DNA of 64,000 bases, taken from assembly GCA_903875045.1 (NCBI GenBank), contig CAIQUS010000015.1, positions 1 to 64,000 of the forward strand. The letters are read 5' to 3'. This document shows positions 1 through 7,078 of this stretch, one piece after another. Origin of the DNA: an uncultured Bacteroidales bacterium (GTDB lineage: Bacteria > Bacteroidota > Bacteroidia > Bacteroidales > FEN-979). The translations under genes and the position numbers were made by a program. The number at the start of each line of letters is the position of its first letter. Position 1 is the stretch's first letter. The notes below the pieces were generated by a model. That model did not search any database. It had not been told where the DNA came from and saw only the letters and a program-made list of their open reading frames with translations.

Positions 1-282
1 CGATTGTTGAAATAGAACGTAACTTAAATTGCAGAAACCTCAATATGAATTAGAAAATTACGGATTATCAGCATTTTACAAAGCACAATATATTTTGTTT
101 AGAAACAGTTAATTGCCCTCCGAATATTAATTATAAGACAATTTAGTTAATATAATATATTGATTATCAAGTGAATAAAAACACATCATATATCTCATAA
201 TTCAGAAAAATATGCAATTGGCTGATAATCACCTGAATCCTATTTAACAGGTTTTTGTTAAAAAAATATCAAGCAGTTACAA
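1..282. repeat. Dispersed repeat, copy 1 (cut by window edge)
   Basis: AT-rich non-coding sequence that aligns almost base for base with 3485-3757 and, for its first 130 bases, with the right part of the copy at 5672-6100. The best conserved block is around 86-140 (shared words AAGCACAATATATTTTGTTT and AATTATAAGACAA). The right end is put at the word GCAGTTACAA (273-282), after which the copies diverge. The left part, present in copies 2 and 3, lies outside the window. All copies have the same orientation. No ORF is conserved in it. Confidence 0.85.
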
Positions 283-301
283 GAATGGAATACCACAATA
301 A

Positions 302-604
302 TTATAATTTAATTGACAACTCCAGGTGTCCACCCAAACCATCTTTAATGATCCGCTGTAAAGTCGAAAACCGGATATCCTTTAAATCCTTTTCAAGTTT
401 TGAGATATAGGATTTGTTTGTTCCTGCAAGCACGGCAACTTCTTCCTGGGTCATCCCCTTTTCTTGTCTGGCTTGTTGAATTAACACCCCAAGTTTGAAA
501 GCTTCGTATTCGGCCTCAAGTTTGTCTCTTTTCTCAGTTCCTTTAACTCCATATTCCTTGTCAACGAACTGGCTAAGACTGGTAAGATTTTTATTTGCTT
601 TCAT
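302..604 (-). CDS. higA: HigA-type antitoxin, XRE-family HTH protein
   Basis: A 100-residue DNA-binding protein, the predicted antitoxin of the toxin encoded just upstream. The second half is a Cro/C1-type helix-turn-helix: KLGVLIQQARQEKGMTQEEV, then AGTNKSYISKLEKD as the recognition helix. The start is ATG 604, with AGGA about 5 nt upstream; a longer reading frame from 631 has no such signal. It overlaps the toxin gene by 14 nt, so the two are translated as a toxin-first pair, the order usual for HigBA. In this family the antitoxin neutralises the toxin and represses the promoter; that is inferred here. A 40/49-identical relic of its first 14 codons lies at 3761-3809. Confidence 0.85.
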   Translation of the reverse strand: MKANKNLTSLSQFVDKEYGVKGTEKRDKLEAEYEAFKLGVLIQQARQEKGMTQEEVAVLAGTNKSYISKLEKDLKDIRFSTLQRIIKDGLGGHLELSIKL

Positions 605-929
605 AATATTCCTTTCTGATTTTTTGTGCAAGGTCTAATTGATTTTGTGGTGTTTTTTGCGTTTTCTTTTGGAAACCATGTCCGACAATGATCAACCTAT
701 TCTTATCAAAGAATGAAAAAATGCGAAAAATGTCACTGCCCGATTGAACCCTGATTTCATAAATTCCATCACTCCCTTCAATATGCTTGAAATAGATCTC
801 CGGAATTCTGTCAACATCTTCTATAACTTTTAACGTCCAGATAATCCTTTTCTTAACCTTAGGCCTCTGTTTGTCATAGAAGTCTTTGAAGTAGTTTTTA
901 AAAAAGAAAAGCTCACGTTTTGTTTCCAC
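591..929 (-). CDS. higB: HigB-type toxin (Gp49-like, DUF891)
   Basis: A 112-residue protein of the RelE/HigB superfamily, whose members are ribosome-dependent mRNA endonucleases. Family features seen: a basic N-terminal helical part, then the strands GIYEIRVQSGSDIFRIFSFF and RLIIVGHGFQKKTQKTPQ, typical of phage Gp49-like toxins. The frame is open back to ATG 968, but a strong promoter (-7 box TATATTTG at 934-941) lies between, and GTG 929 falls 4 nt after that box. The initiator is therefore probably GTG 929 on a leaderless mRNA. The 3' end overlaps higA by 14 nt. Toxicity itself is inferred from family and gene order. Confidence 0.82.
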   Translation of the reverse strand: METKRELFFFKNYFKDFYDKQRPKVKKRIIWTLKVIEDVDRIPEIYFKHIEGSDGIYEIRVQSGSDIFRIFSFFDKNRLIIVGHGFQKKTQKTPQNQLDLAQKIRKEYYESK

Positions 930-933
930 GATG

Positions 934-965
934 CAAATATACAAAAAAGTAGTCCGATTGAACAA
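934..965 (-). promoter_or_regulatory. Predicted leaderless promoter of higBA
   Basis: Read on the minus strand: TTG (963-965), 21-nt spacer, TATATTTG (934-941), matching the Bacteroidota primary-sigma consensus TTTG-N19..21-TAnnTTTG. Only 4 nt separate the -7 box from GTG 929, so transcription would begin at or next to the start codon. Confidence 0.6.
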
Positions 966-1046
966 CATTATTGCAAATCATTCTTATAAATCCTTCGCAG
1001 CTTTGAAGGCTTTGAAAGCCAAAGGCAAAGACAATTGAATTCCTTG

Positions 1047-3113
1047 TCAGTTTATTATCATCTTGCCTATTGATATATCTGTGGCTGAAATCACTTTTAT
1101 TATGAACACACCATGTGAAATCCCGGTAAGACTGACAAAGGTTTTACCGTTTCTGAAAGGTAAAACACAATTGAATATTCTGCTGCCCGAAAGTGTGAAT
1201 ATTTGAACCAGTGATGGTGAATCAGGCACGATTTGCGATTCAATTTGAAATGTTCCATTATTTGGATTAGGAAAAACCCCTATCCTTTTGGCTGCTTTTT
1301 TTGATTGAATACCTGTAATTACACCATTGGTTGTTTTCAAGATCATCCCATTATAACCAACAATAAATCCGGTGTCTATGTTAGTAAAAAACAAATCACT
1401 GGTGTAATAATTGCTCAAATCCCATGGAGACTCAAGCCATGTTTCACCGCCATCAATAGTTTTAAAGAATGTCCGGTTTCCCATACAATAACCGTTTAAA
1501 GGATCAGGGAATGAGAATTGACCAAGAGAGCGTGTTCCAGAATACTTCTGAACCCAGGTAACTCCGCCATCCGTGGTTTTTAATATAATTCCATATCCTG
1601 ATACAAATCCGGTATTCTTACTGGTAAAATATACAGAACTCAGATCAATAGTGGTCCCTGAATTTAAAGTGTTGAATGAATTTCCGCCATCTGATGTTTT
1701 GAAAATTTTCCCATTACTTCCGCACAGGTAGCCGGTGTCGGCTGAAGTAAAGAATAATGAGTTAGTATATATATAATTATAGGAAGTTAACTGATTCCAT
1801 GTTGTTCCTGCATCACTGGTTTTCAGTAATGAATTTAAATTCGCAAGAACATAACCAGTGCTGTTGGTGGGGAAATAAACCTGGGTAAAATCGCCTGGTA
1901 CTCCTGAAAAGGTTGAACTCCAGGTATTCCCGGCATCAGAAGTTTTCAATAGGATTCCTGCACCACCGGCATAACCTGTACTGTAATCTGTAAAAAAAAG
2001 CGAGTAAACAGATTCTAATATTCCGGAAGTGCATGATGTCCATGTATTCCCACTGTTTTCAGTTTTTAGAATGGTCCCAGATTTACCTGCAGCATATCCT
2101 GTATTGGCACTTGTAAATACAACCGTAAACAAATCATTTGCAGTAACGTACGACGAAATGGCATTCCATGTATTTCCTTCGTCTGTGGTCCGTAGCATAG
2201 CTCCATGATATCCCACCGTCATGGCTGTCATTTGATCAGAGAAATATACAGAAGTCATATAATCCGAAACCGCTGGTAATGAATGTAACGACCACAAATT
2301 TCCTCCGTCATTGGTTTTGAGGATTACCCCGTTGCTGCCAACTGCAACCCCTGTTATTGCATCTGTAAAATAAACACCGGCAAGGTGTGTTGAGACTCCG
2401 GATGTTTGAGGAGTCCATGACAAGCCTGCATCGGTTGTTTTCAATATTAATCCGTTAACCCCGGTTGCATAACCGGTATTGGCATCCGGAAAATACAATC
2501 CCATGATCACGATCCCAGAAGAATTATTATATAAAGTGGTCCAGGAATTTCCTCCATCGGTTGATTTATAGATACCGAAGGATCCTCCGACATAACATGT
2601 GCCTGCATCCGTAAAATAAATGGACCAATAGTCATCTTGAGGAATTGAATTGACATTAGACCAGGTGGTACCGCCGTCGATGGTCTTATACATTTCTGTC
2701 CAGGAGGCACAAACATAGCCCGTGTTTTCATCGGTGAACCACACTTTTGCGAGATCCGGTATAAACGACTGGGGACACATTGTCCAAGTAGCTCCGCAAT
2801 CTATCGTTTTCAGAACAAATGAAACACCCGTCACATATCCGACATTTGAATTGACAAAAAATACCGAGGTCAGGTCATCGATGGTGCCTGAAACCAGCCT
2901 ATTCCAAGTGAAGCCTCCATCTGATGTTTTTAAGATAGTTCCTCCATCCCCAACTGCATAGCCGGTTGAAGAATCAAGAAATCGGATATCTTTCAGATCA
3001 TTTCCTTGTGGTAATGGATTCATCCAGTTCCATTGGCAGGTGGCCATTAATGGAGAAACAATCAATATAACAACAAGTAGAAATTTCCTTTTGTTTAACC
3101 GAAAAGCATACAT
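1047..3113 (-). CDS. Secreted YCF48/BNR-repeat protein with type IX secretion tail
   Basis: A 688-residue exported protein. Residues 1-26 form a signal peptide (basic start, hydrophobic LLVVILIVSPLMA, cleavage near ATC-QW). The body is about fourteen repeats of roughly 42 residues with the recurring pattern TGYAVG..G.ILKT.DGG.TW, the YCF48-type beta-propeller repeat related to photosystem assembly proteins and BNR domains. The last 75 residues (from GVFPNPNNGTFQIES to KMIIN) are a Por-secretion (type A) sorting domain that directs export through the type IX system and surface anchoring or release. Substrate or partner is unknown. Repeats are well preserved in frame, so the gene appears intact although it sits among decaying neighbours. 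Confidence 0.88.
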   Translation of the reverse strand: MYAFRLNKRKFLLVVILIVSPLMATCQWNWMNPLPQGNDLKDIRFLDSSTGYAVGDGGTILKTSDGGFTWNRLVSGTIDDLTSVFFVNSNVGYVTGVSFVLKTIDCGATWTMCPQSFIPDLAKVWFTDENTGYVCASWTEMYKTIDGGTTWSNVNSIPQDDYWSIYFTDAGTCYVGGSFGIYKSTDGGNSWTTLYNNSSGIVIMGLYFPDANTGYATGVNGLILKTTDAGLSWTPQTSGVSTHLAGVYFTDAITGVAVGSNGVILKTNDGGNLWSLHSLPAVSDYMTSVYFSDQMTAMTVGYHGAMLRTTDEGNTWNAISSYVTANDLFTVVFTSANTGYAAGKSGTILKTENSGNTWTSCTSGILESVYSLFFTDYSTGYAGGAGILLKTSDAGNTWSSTFSGVPGDFTQVYFPTNSTGYVLANLNSLLKTSDAGTTWNQLTSYNYIYTNSLFFTSADTGYLCGSNGKIFKTSDGGNSFNTLNSGTTIDLSSVYFTSKNTGFVSGYGIILKTTDGGVTWVQKYSGTRSLGQFSFPDPLNGYCMGNRTFFKTIDGGETWLESPWDLSNYYTSDLFFTNIDTGFIVGYNGMILKTTNGVITGIQSKKAAKRIGVFPNPNNGTFQIESQIVPDSPSLVQIFTLSGSRIFNCVLPFRNGKTFVSLTGISHGVFIIKVISATDISIGKMIIN

Positions 3114-3395
3114 AATTGATATCTAGTTATTTAGTCCCTTTAATTAGGCCAAAACATCAACTCCAGCCCAAGTAAAAATATAGAAATTAATTGGATTTTA
3201 GCATGCCTTAGTTGGATGATCCTGAAAAATGCAATAGTGATCAGATTTGGCAGTTGGACTAATAAAGACCCCTAATCAATGGCCCCGTTCCTGCACTCAA
3301 TATTGTAATCCATTCTTGATTCATAGCTGAAAGGAAATTCAACTCCTCCAATTGTCAGGTCTTCTATACAATTTTAATGAGATTATTGCAAAGAA
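3114..3395. other. Intergenic stretch without recognised gene
   Basis: AT-rich sequence between the YCF48 gene start and the left edge of repeat copy 2. No ORF with family features, RNA gene or clear promoter box was recognised. Confidence 0.5.
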
Positions 3396-3757
3396 TTAAC
3401 TTGCTTTTGTTCGTTTCTTGTTGTAGATTTGTTCGTTTTCAGTGAGTTAACTTGTTTTCATTTGGGTTTGTGCAAACGTGCGCACGATTGTTGAAATAAA
3501 ACGTAACTCAAATTGCAGAAAACTCAATATGAATCAGAATAATGCAGATTATCAGCACATTGACAAGCACAATATATTTTGTTTAGAAACAGTTAATTGC
3601 CCTCCGAATATTAATTATAAGACAAATATGTTTATATAAAACATTTATTATCATGTAATTAAAAATATGCCATAATTTCGAAAATGTCCTAATTAACTGA
3701 AAATCATTCAAATCCTATTTAACATCTTTTTGTCCGAAAATTATCAGGCAGTTACAA
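3396..3757. repeat. Dispersed repeat, copy 2 (complete)
   Basis: The only copy seen full length without an insertion. The left edge starts near TTAACTTG (3396) followed by TTTGTTCGTTTCTTGTTGTA, shared with 5672 onwards. The right end GCAGTTACAA (3748-3757) is shared with copy 1. Just right of this end the sequence continues at 3761 with a truncated higA start, so the repeat edge cuts that gene. No transposase and no obvious terminal inverted repeats are seen. Confidence 0.85.
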
Positions 3758-3760
3758 AAT

Positions 3761-3799
3761 GAACTGACCAAGAGTTGTGAGATTCCTATTTGCTTTCAT
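3761..3799 (-). pseudogene. Relic of a higA antitoxin start (13-14 codons)
   Basis: From ATG 3799 on the minus strand the sequence reads MKANRNLTTLGQFI, against MKANKNLTSLSQFV at the start of the intact antitoxin (604). The block 3761-3809 matches 566-614 at 40 of 49 positions, including upstream bases. It then runs into repeat copy 2 and is lost. The 14-nt overlap with the upstream ORF is identical to that of the intact toxin-antitoxin pair. Confidence 0.8.
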
Positions 3800-3995
3800 A
3801 ACACTCCTTCAATTCCTTTGCTTTGACAAAATATATTTTCCCATCTCTAGAAAAAACAAATTCACCATTAGTCTTACTTTTTGACTCAACTAATTTTTCA
3901 AAGGCTAACTCAATTCCCTTTAGAATTTTCCTACGTAATTCGTTGATCTTATCGGTATTGAATGTTATATCCGTCACCATTTCACATGAATTCAT
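3786..3995 (-). CDS. Small hypothetical protein, possibly with a toxin-derived tail
   Basis: A 69-residue charged protein starting at ATG 3995, 15 nt downstream of the AbiEii gene and so probably in the same transcript. The core (DKINELRRKILKGIELAFEK, then NGEFVFSRDGKIYFVKAKEL) looks like a compact helix plus strand domain; I do not recognise a named family. The last residues KECYESK resemble KEYYESK at the end of the HigB toxin, and the stop codon lies at the same distance from a higA-type ATG. This suggests that the 3' end was acquired from a lost higBA copy. Function unknown. Confidence 0.6.
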   Translation of the reverse strand: MNSCEMVTDITFNTDKINELRRKILKGIELAFEKLVESKSKTNGEFVFSRDGKIYFVKAKELKECYESK

Positions 3996-4010
3996 AAAGT
4001 TTTGAACGTG

Positions 4011-4961
4011 TTATAATAAGTGAATATACTTTTGAATACCAGCTAAAACCACTTCAAAATCCGGCTGATCCTTGTAATATAGCTTAGAAGAACTCTTGTA
4101 TTGTTTCTCAAAGGTACTACGCATTTTTTTATCCGGTAAAAGTAATGCGGGATGCTCAGACAATGGGATTTCCTTGTCGGCCCCGCGAAACCGCGCTGCC
4201 TTATGGACATTATATTCCGGAGTTCCAATAAATTTTAGCACATCCGGATGTTTGAGCAGGCAGTGAACATCATAATATTGACGCAGAAAATTCATGGGTT
4301 TCTCCATGTGCTCTGATTCCTTACGGAATTTATTGACAATGGTCTGGAGCTTTTCCACCAATGTGTATCCAGGCTGGTAACATAATACTGCCCTGGCTGC
4401 ATTGTCGATATAGTGAAATGGTCCTTCCATTGATTTAGCATAATCCAGCACCCAGGAAGATATATCAACAGGCTGGTTGGGCGTAACGGTGTCAAACCCT
4501 GCCTCCAGGAGAACCCCTTCCTTTAATCCTTCCAATGCCGCCGTGTAAGTATTATAATAAAGCCTGATGCCGCCGCTTCTATATTTATCCGGATCATCAA
4601 ATTCGTGGTCTCTTTCGACTTTTACAATTCCGTCAATGGAAATTTCGTCTGCCAGTTTATCGTAGAATTCTTTGCGCGCCTCCTTTACTGCCGGTTTATC
4701 GTCCTTACCTTCCGTGTTGAAGCCGAAATTCGTTTTGATATGAATGTCAATATCCTCTGAAAACCGCTGAATTAATCCAAATCCTTTTGAAAGCGATGTA
4801 CCACCTTTTAATTCAAACTCTATTCCTTGTAGTTGTAGACCAAACAGCGCATGCATGATCCAGTAGTCCTTTTCCACCAATGCATTATCGATGCCGAGTT
4901 TCGAGGAAACTATTGCCAAAAGGTCTTTGAATTCGGGATCGTTATGGAGAAAATCAGGCAT
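4011..4961 (-). CDS. AbiEii-type nucleotidyltransferase toxin
   Basis: A 316-residue member of the AbiEii/AbiGii toxin family, which transfers nucleotides to cellular RNAs. Diagnostic sequence near residues 28-75: LVEKDYWIMHALFGLQ, then LKGGTSLSKGF and RFSEDIDIHI, i.e. the GG(T)S-K and DID motifs of the polymerase-beta-like fold. The remainder is helical, with conserved PxTLVEKLQTI-like and YYDVHCLL motifs. It starts with ATG 4961, overlapping the upstream antitoxin gene by 8 nt. AbiE pairs are known as abortive-infection (phage defence) type IV toxin-antitoxin systems; that role is inferred. The ORF is intact. Confidence 0.9.
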   Translation of the reverse strand: MPDFLHNDPEFKDLLAIVSSKLGIDNALVEKDYWIMHALFGLQLQGIEFELKGGTSLSKGFGLIQRFSEDIDIHIKTNFGFNTEGKDDKPAVKEARKEFYDKLADEISIDGIVKVERDHEFDDPDKYRSGGIRLYYNTYTAALEGLKEGVLLEAGFDTVTPNQPVDISSWVLDYAKSMEGPFHYIDNAARAVLCYQPGYTLVEKLQTIVNKFRKESEHMEKPMNFLRQYYDVHCLLKHPDVLKFIGTPEYNVHKAARFRGADKEIPLSEHPALLLPDKKMRSTFEKQYKSSSKLYYKDQPDFEVVLAGIQKYIHLL

Positions 4962-5538
4962 ACATCAATTCGGTTTTGCGTAAAACTGATTTTAATAATT
5001 TTTTTGTTGCGCCAGATCCATACTGTTGCGCCATCTTCATCAGTTCTATGGTTTCAAAACGGTCAACCTTTTTCTGAATGTTTTTTATTACCTGATCCTG
5101 GTCCTCAGCTATTTCATCAAGGTTGTTCAGTAAATCAATGACCAGGAACTCCCGGCTGAGTGTGGCCGGGAAGGCGGATTTTAATTTAAATTGGAGTTTT
5201 TTACCATTCAATAAGAATTCCCCATGACGTTTGTGGTTATATACCCAGGTGGTGTTGTATAACTGGGTTAATCCAAGCCCAAGGGAATTGTAAGCATTGG
5301 GTGAAACCAGTAAAAAGGATTTGTCCTTTAGAAAGCGTTCAACAAGGTCATGGTCATTGGGTGGAATCATTCCGAATTTTGATTTTTTAGGTGCATAGTA
5401 AAGCCCCTGCCCTAGCTTCATTAGCAAACCATCCTTGGTTAACCGGCTTAAATGTCGATCCACCGCAGTAGAATAATACTCTAAGTCGGAACGGCGATAA
5501 ACTTCACCTGGTTTGATATGTTGCTTTAATAATTCCAT
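4954..5538 (-). CDS. AbiEi-like antitoxin / transcriptional regulator (DUF6088-type)
   Basis: A 194-residue partner of the AbiEii toxin. The N-terminal 60 residues form a winged-helix domain (YRRSDLEYYSTAVDRHLSRL, then GLLMKLGQGLYYAP), as in AbiEi regulators. The middle contains LVSPNAYNSLGLGLTQL and the C-terminus is helical. The frame is open to 5604, but the extra N-terminal residues are hydrophobic, unlike the family, and a -7 box (TATCTTTG, 5550-5557) lies inside them, so ATG 5538 is preferred. In the known systems this protein represses the operon and counters the toxin without stable binding. Confidence 0.85.
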   Translation of the reverse strand: MELLKQHIKPGEVYRRSDLEYYSTAVDRHLSRLTKDGLLMKLGQGLYYAPKKSKFGMIPPNDHDLVERFLKDKSFLLVSPNAYNSLGLGLTQLYNTTWVYNHKRHGEFLLNGKKLQFKLKSAFPATLSREFLVIDLLNNLDEIAEDQDQVIKNIQKKVDRFETIELMKMAQQYGSGATKKLLKSVLRKTELMYA

Positions 5539-5549
5539 AAAAATCCATG

Positions 5550-5584
5550 CAAAGATAAGAACAAAAATTAAACGTGCATGCAAA
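5550..5584 (-). promoter_or_regulatory. Predicted promoter of the AbiE pair
   Basis: On the minus strand TTTG (5581-5584), a 23-nt spacer and TATCTTTG (5550-5557). The -7 box is a perfect match; the spacer is a little long. The start codon at 5538 is 11 nt after the box, giving a leader of only a few bases. Confidence 0.45.
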
Positions 5585-5671
5585 TATGTGAAAAATTCAT
5601 GCAACCAGTTACAAATAAGGTCCCAGCCCCCTGAAAAAATAAACCATTTTTGTTCTAGAAAAACTCAATTT

Positions 5672-6100
5672 TTAACTAGGTTTTGTTCGTTTCTTGTTGT
5701 AGCTTTGTTCGTTCTCAGTGAGTTAACTTGTTTGCAATTGGGTTTGTGCAAACGTGCGCATGATTGCAGGAATAAATCGCAACTCAAATCTTGAGTCCAC
5801 TCCGAAAAGTCGTTTATTCATCAAATCACCATTATAAAATTGTTAAACCGCAAAGAACACAAAGAAACCGCAAAGTGCCGCAGAGATAACTCGCAGATAA
5901 TTATAACTTTGCGAAACTCTGCGAAAAAACTCTGCGGCCCTCTGCGGTTATATTATTTGTTAGCAGACTTATCGGAGTGCCCTCAATCTTGTTATACTAA
6001 ATGTGAGTTAGAAAAATACTGATTATCAGCATATTACAAAGCACAATATATTTTGTTTAGAAACTGTTAACTGTCCTCCCAATATTAATTATAAGACAAA
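5672..6100. repeat. Dispersed repeat, copy 3, interrupted by a small element
   Basis: Left part (5672-5786) aligns with 3396-3515 and right part (5991-6100) with the matching part of copies 1 and 2, ending after AATTATAAGACAAA. Between them lies a 192-bp element with target duplication (5793-5984). The right-hand 120 bp of the full repeat are absent; the sequence passes directly into the decayed gene at 6111. Confidence 0.82.
5793..5984. mobile_element. MITE-like 192-bp element with TIRs and 6-bp target duplication
   Basis: Terminal inverted repeats: GAGTCCACTCCGAAAAGTC (5793-5811) and, at the right end, the complement of GAGGGCACTCCGATAAGTC (5966-5984), 16 of 19 matching. Directly flanking copies of AATCTT (5787-5792 and 5985-5990) look like a target-site duplication. 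The interior has no ORF; it holds CCGCAAAG/AACACAAAG-type words and a facing CTCTGCGG...CTCTGCGG arm that could fold back on it. Mobilisation by a transposase encoded elsewhere is inferred. Confidence 0.75.
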
Positions 6101-6110
6101 ATAAAATGAT

Positions 6111-7026
6111 TCAAGGCTGAATGGTTAAATTACCGGTAACGGTCATTGAGGCTCCGAAAGGAATAGTAAGGCTATGACACTGCACGCCAATTGTAAAATT
6201 CCCGGAATAGACTGGCCAGTTTACAGCGTTTGGTGAGATTGAAACGTCCGTTGAACTCCCGGGCACAATCCCGTCGTCCCAGTTTGATGTTGTATTCCAG
6301 TCTGTTGAAACAGCACCCTTCCATAAACCAGGTACTTGTCCGGTGATGCTGATATCATCCACAGCCCAGTAATATCCGAAGAAACCGGTGTAATTCCACT
6401 TGAACATTACACTTGGGTAACCGGCAACCTGGGCGGAGAGGTTCTGGCTGAATATCTCAGGGTTGGTAGTTTCAGTTGTCCAGGTCTGAATGATGGTCCA
6501 GGTGCTTCCTCCATTGATACTATACTAAAGTGTTGCAGATGTGCCTGGCCATTCTCTGTAATAATGCTGAAAAGACAAGGTAATGCTGGAAAATTGTGAT
6601 AAATTGAGAACCGGAGATACAAGGTCGGCATCCTGGCGGTTTCCATCACCGTAATGATCACTGTCAAGTATTGCAAAGCCATTGGAGGCAGTAGCAGTAT
6701 TGATCGTTCTCCCTCCGGGATTATTGAATTGCCATACCTGGCCATTTCCCTCGTGATCAACGATCGACCAGCATTAGGGCAAACTGAACCTCTGGAAACT
6801 GTGATGAAGTGCCCCAGATGCTGTTATCCATGGGCATAAAACCCCAGTTTGTCGGACCCGTGTACATTTCAGGGTACCCATTGTTATCATAATAGCCTGC
6901 TGCCATGGATGCGGCCGTTGGAGAACAACCAAATGACCAGCTAAAGGCAGGAACCATGGTTAAAGTTACAGCACCAAGATTAGGAGTGGCAACAGGTTCC
7001 CTGCGCACAAGTGGCTTTTTCAAAAC
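6111..7026 (-). pseudogene. Decayed secreted C39-like peptidase / beta-sandwich protein
   Basis: Three minus-strand pieces in three frames read as one protein family. At 6757-7023 is the start of a C39/papain-like peptidase (FGCSPTAASMAAGYYDN, with the presumed catalytic Cys). From about 6770 the frame changes to WSIVDHEGNGQVWQFNNPGG and ILDSDHYGDGNRQDADLVSP, a MAM/jelly-roll type region, which is interrupted by an in-frame TAG near 6528 and resumes as YSINGGSTWTIIQTW. The end (VTGNLTIQP, 6111) stops abruptly beside repeat copy 3. The peptidase domain is far too short, so an internal deletion, a nonsense mutation and a lost 3' end are all implied. The opening codon would be TTG 7023, and the true N-terminus is also missing. 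Confidence 0.75.
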
Positions 7027-7078
7027 TATTTTTCTATTGCTTAATACCTCTGATAAAAAATAGATAACTGATTTTCAG

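Noticed and set aside
969-1046. Imperfect stem GGCTTTGAAAGCC as terminator of the YCF48 gene
   Set aside because: The stem is short and lacks a T-run on the minus strand; not strong enough to list as a feature.
5539-5604. N-terminal extension of the AbiEi-like protein
   Set aside because: The extension is hydrophobic, unlike the family, and the -7 box TATCTTTG lies within it.
6407-6760. 117-codon minus-strand ORF read as a separate gene
   Set aside because: Its product has no family-like pattern. The other minus-strand frame over the same bases gives WSIVDHEGNGQVWQFNNPGG-type sequence that continues on both sides, so this ORF is an off-frame shadow of a pseudogene.
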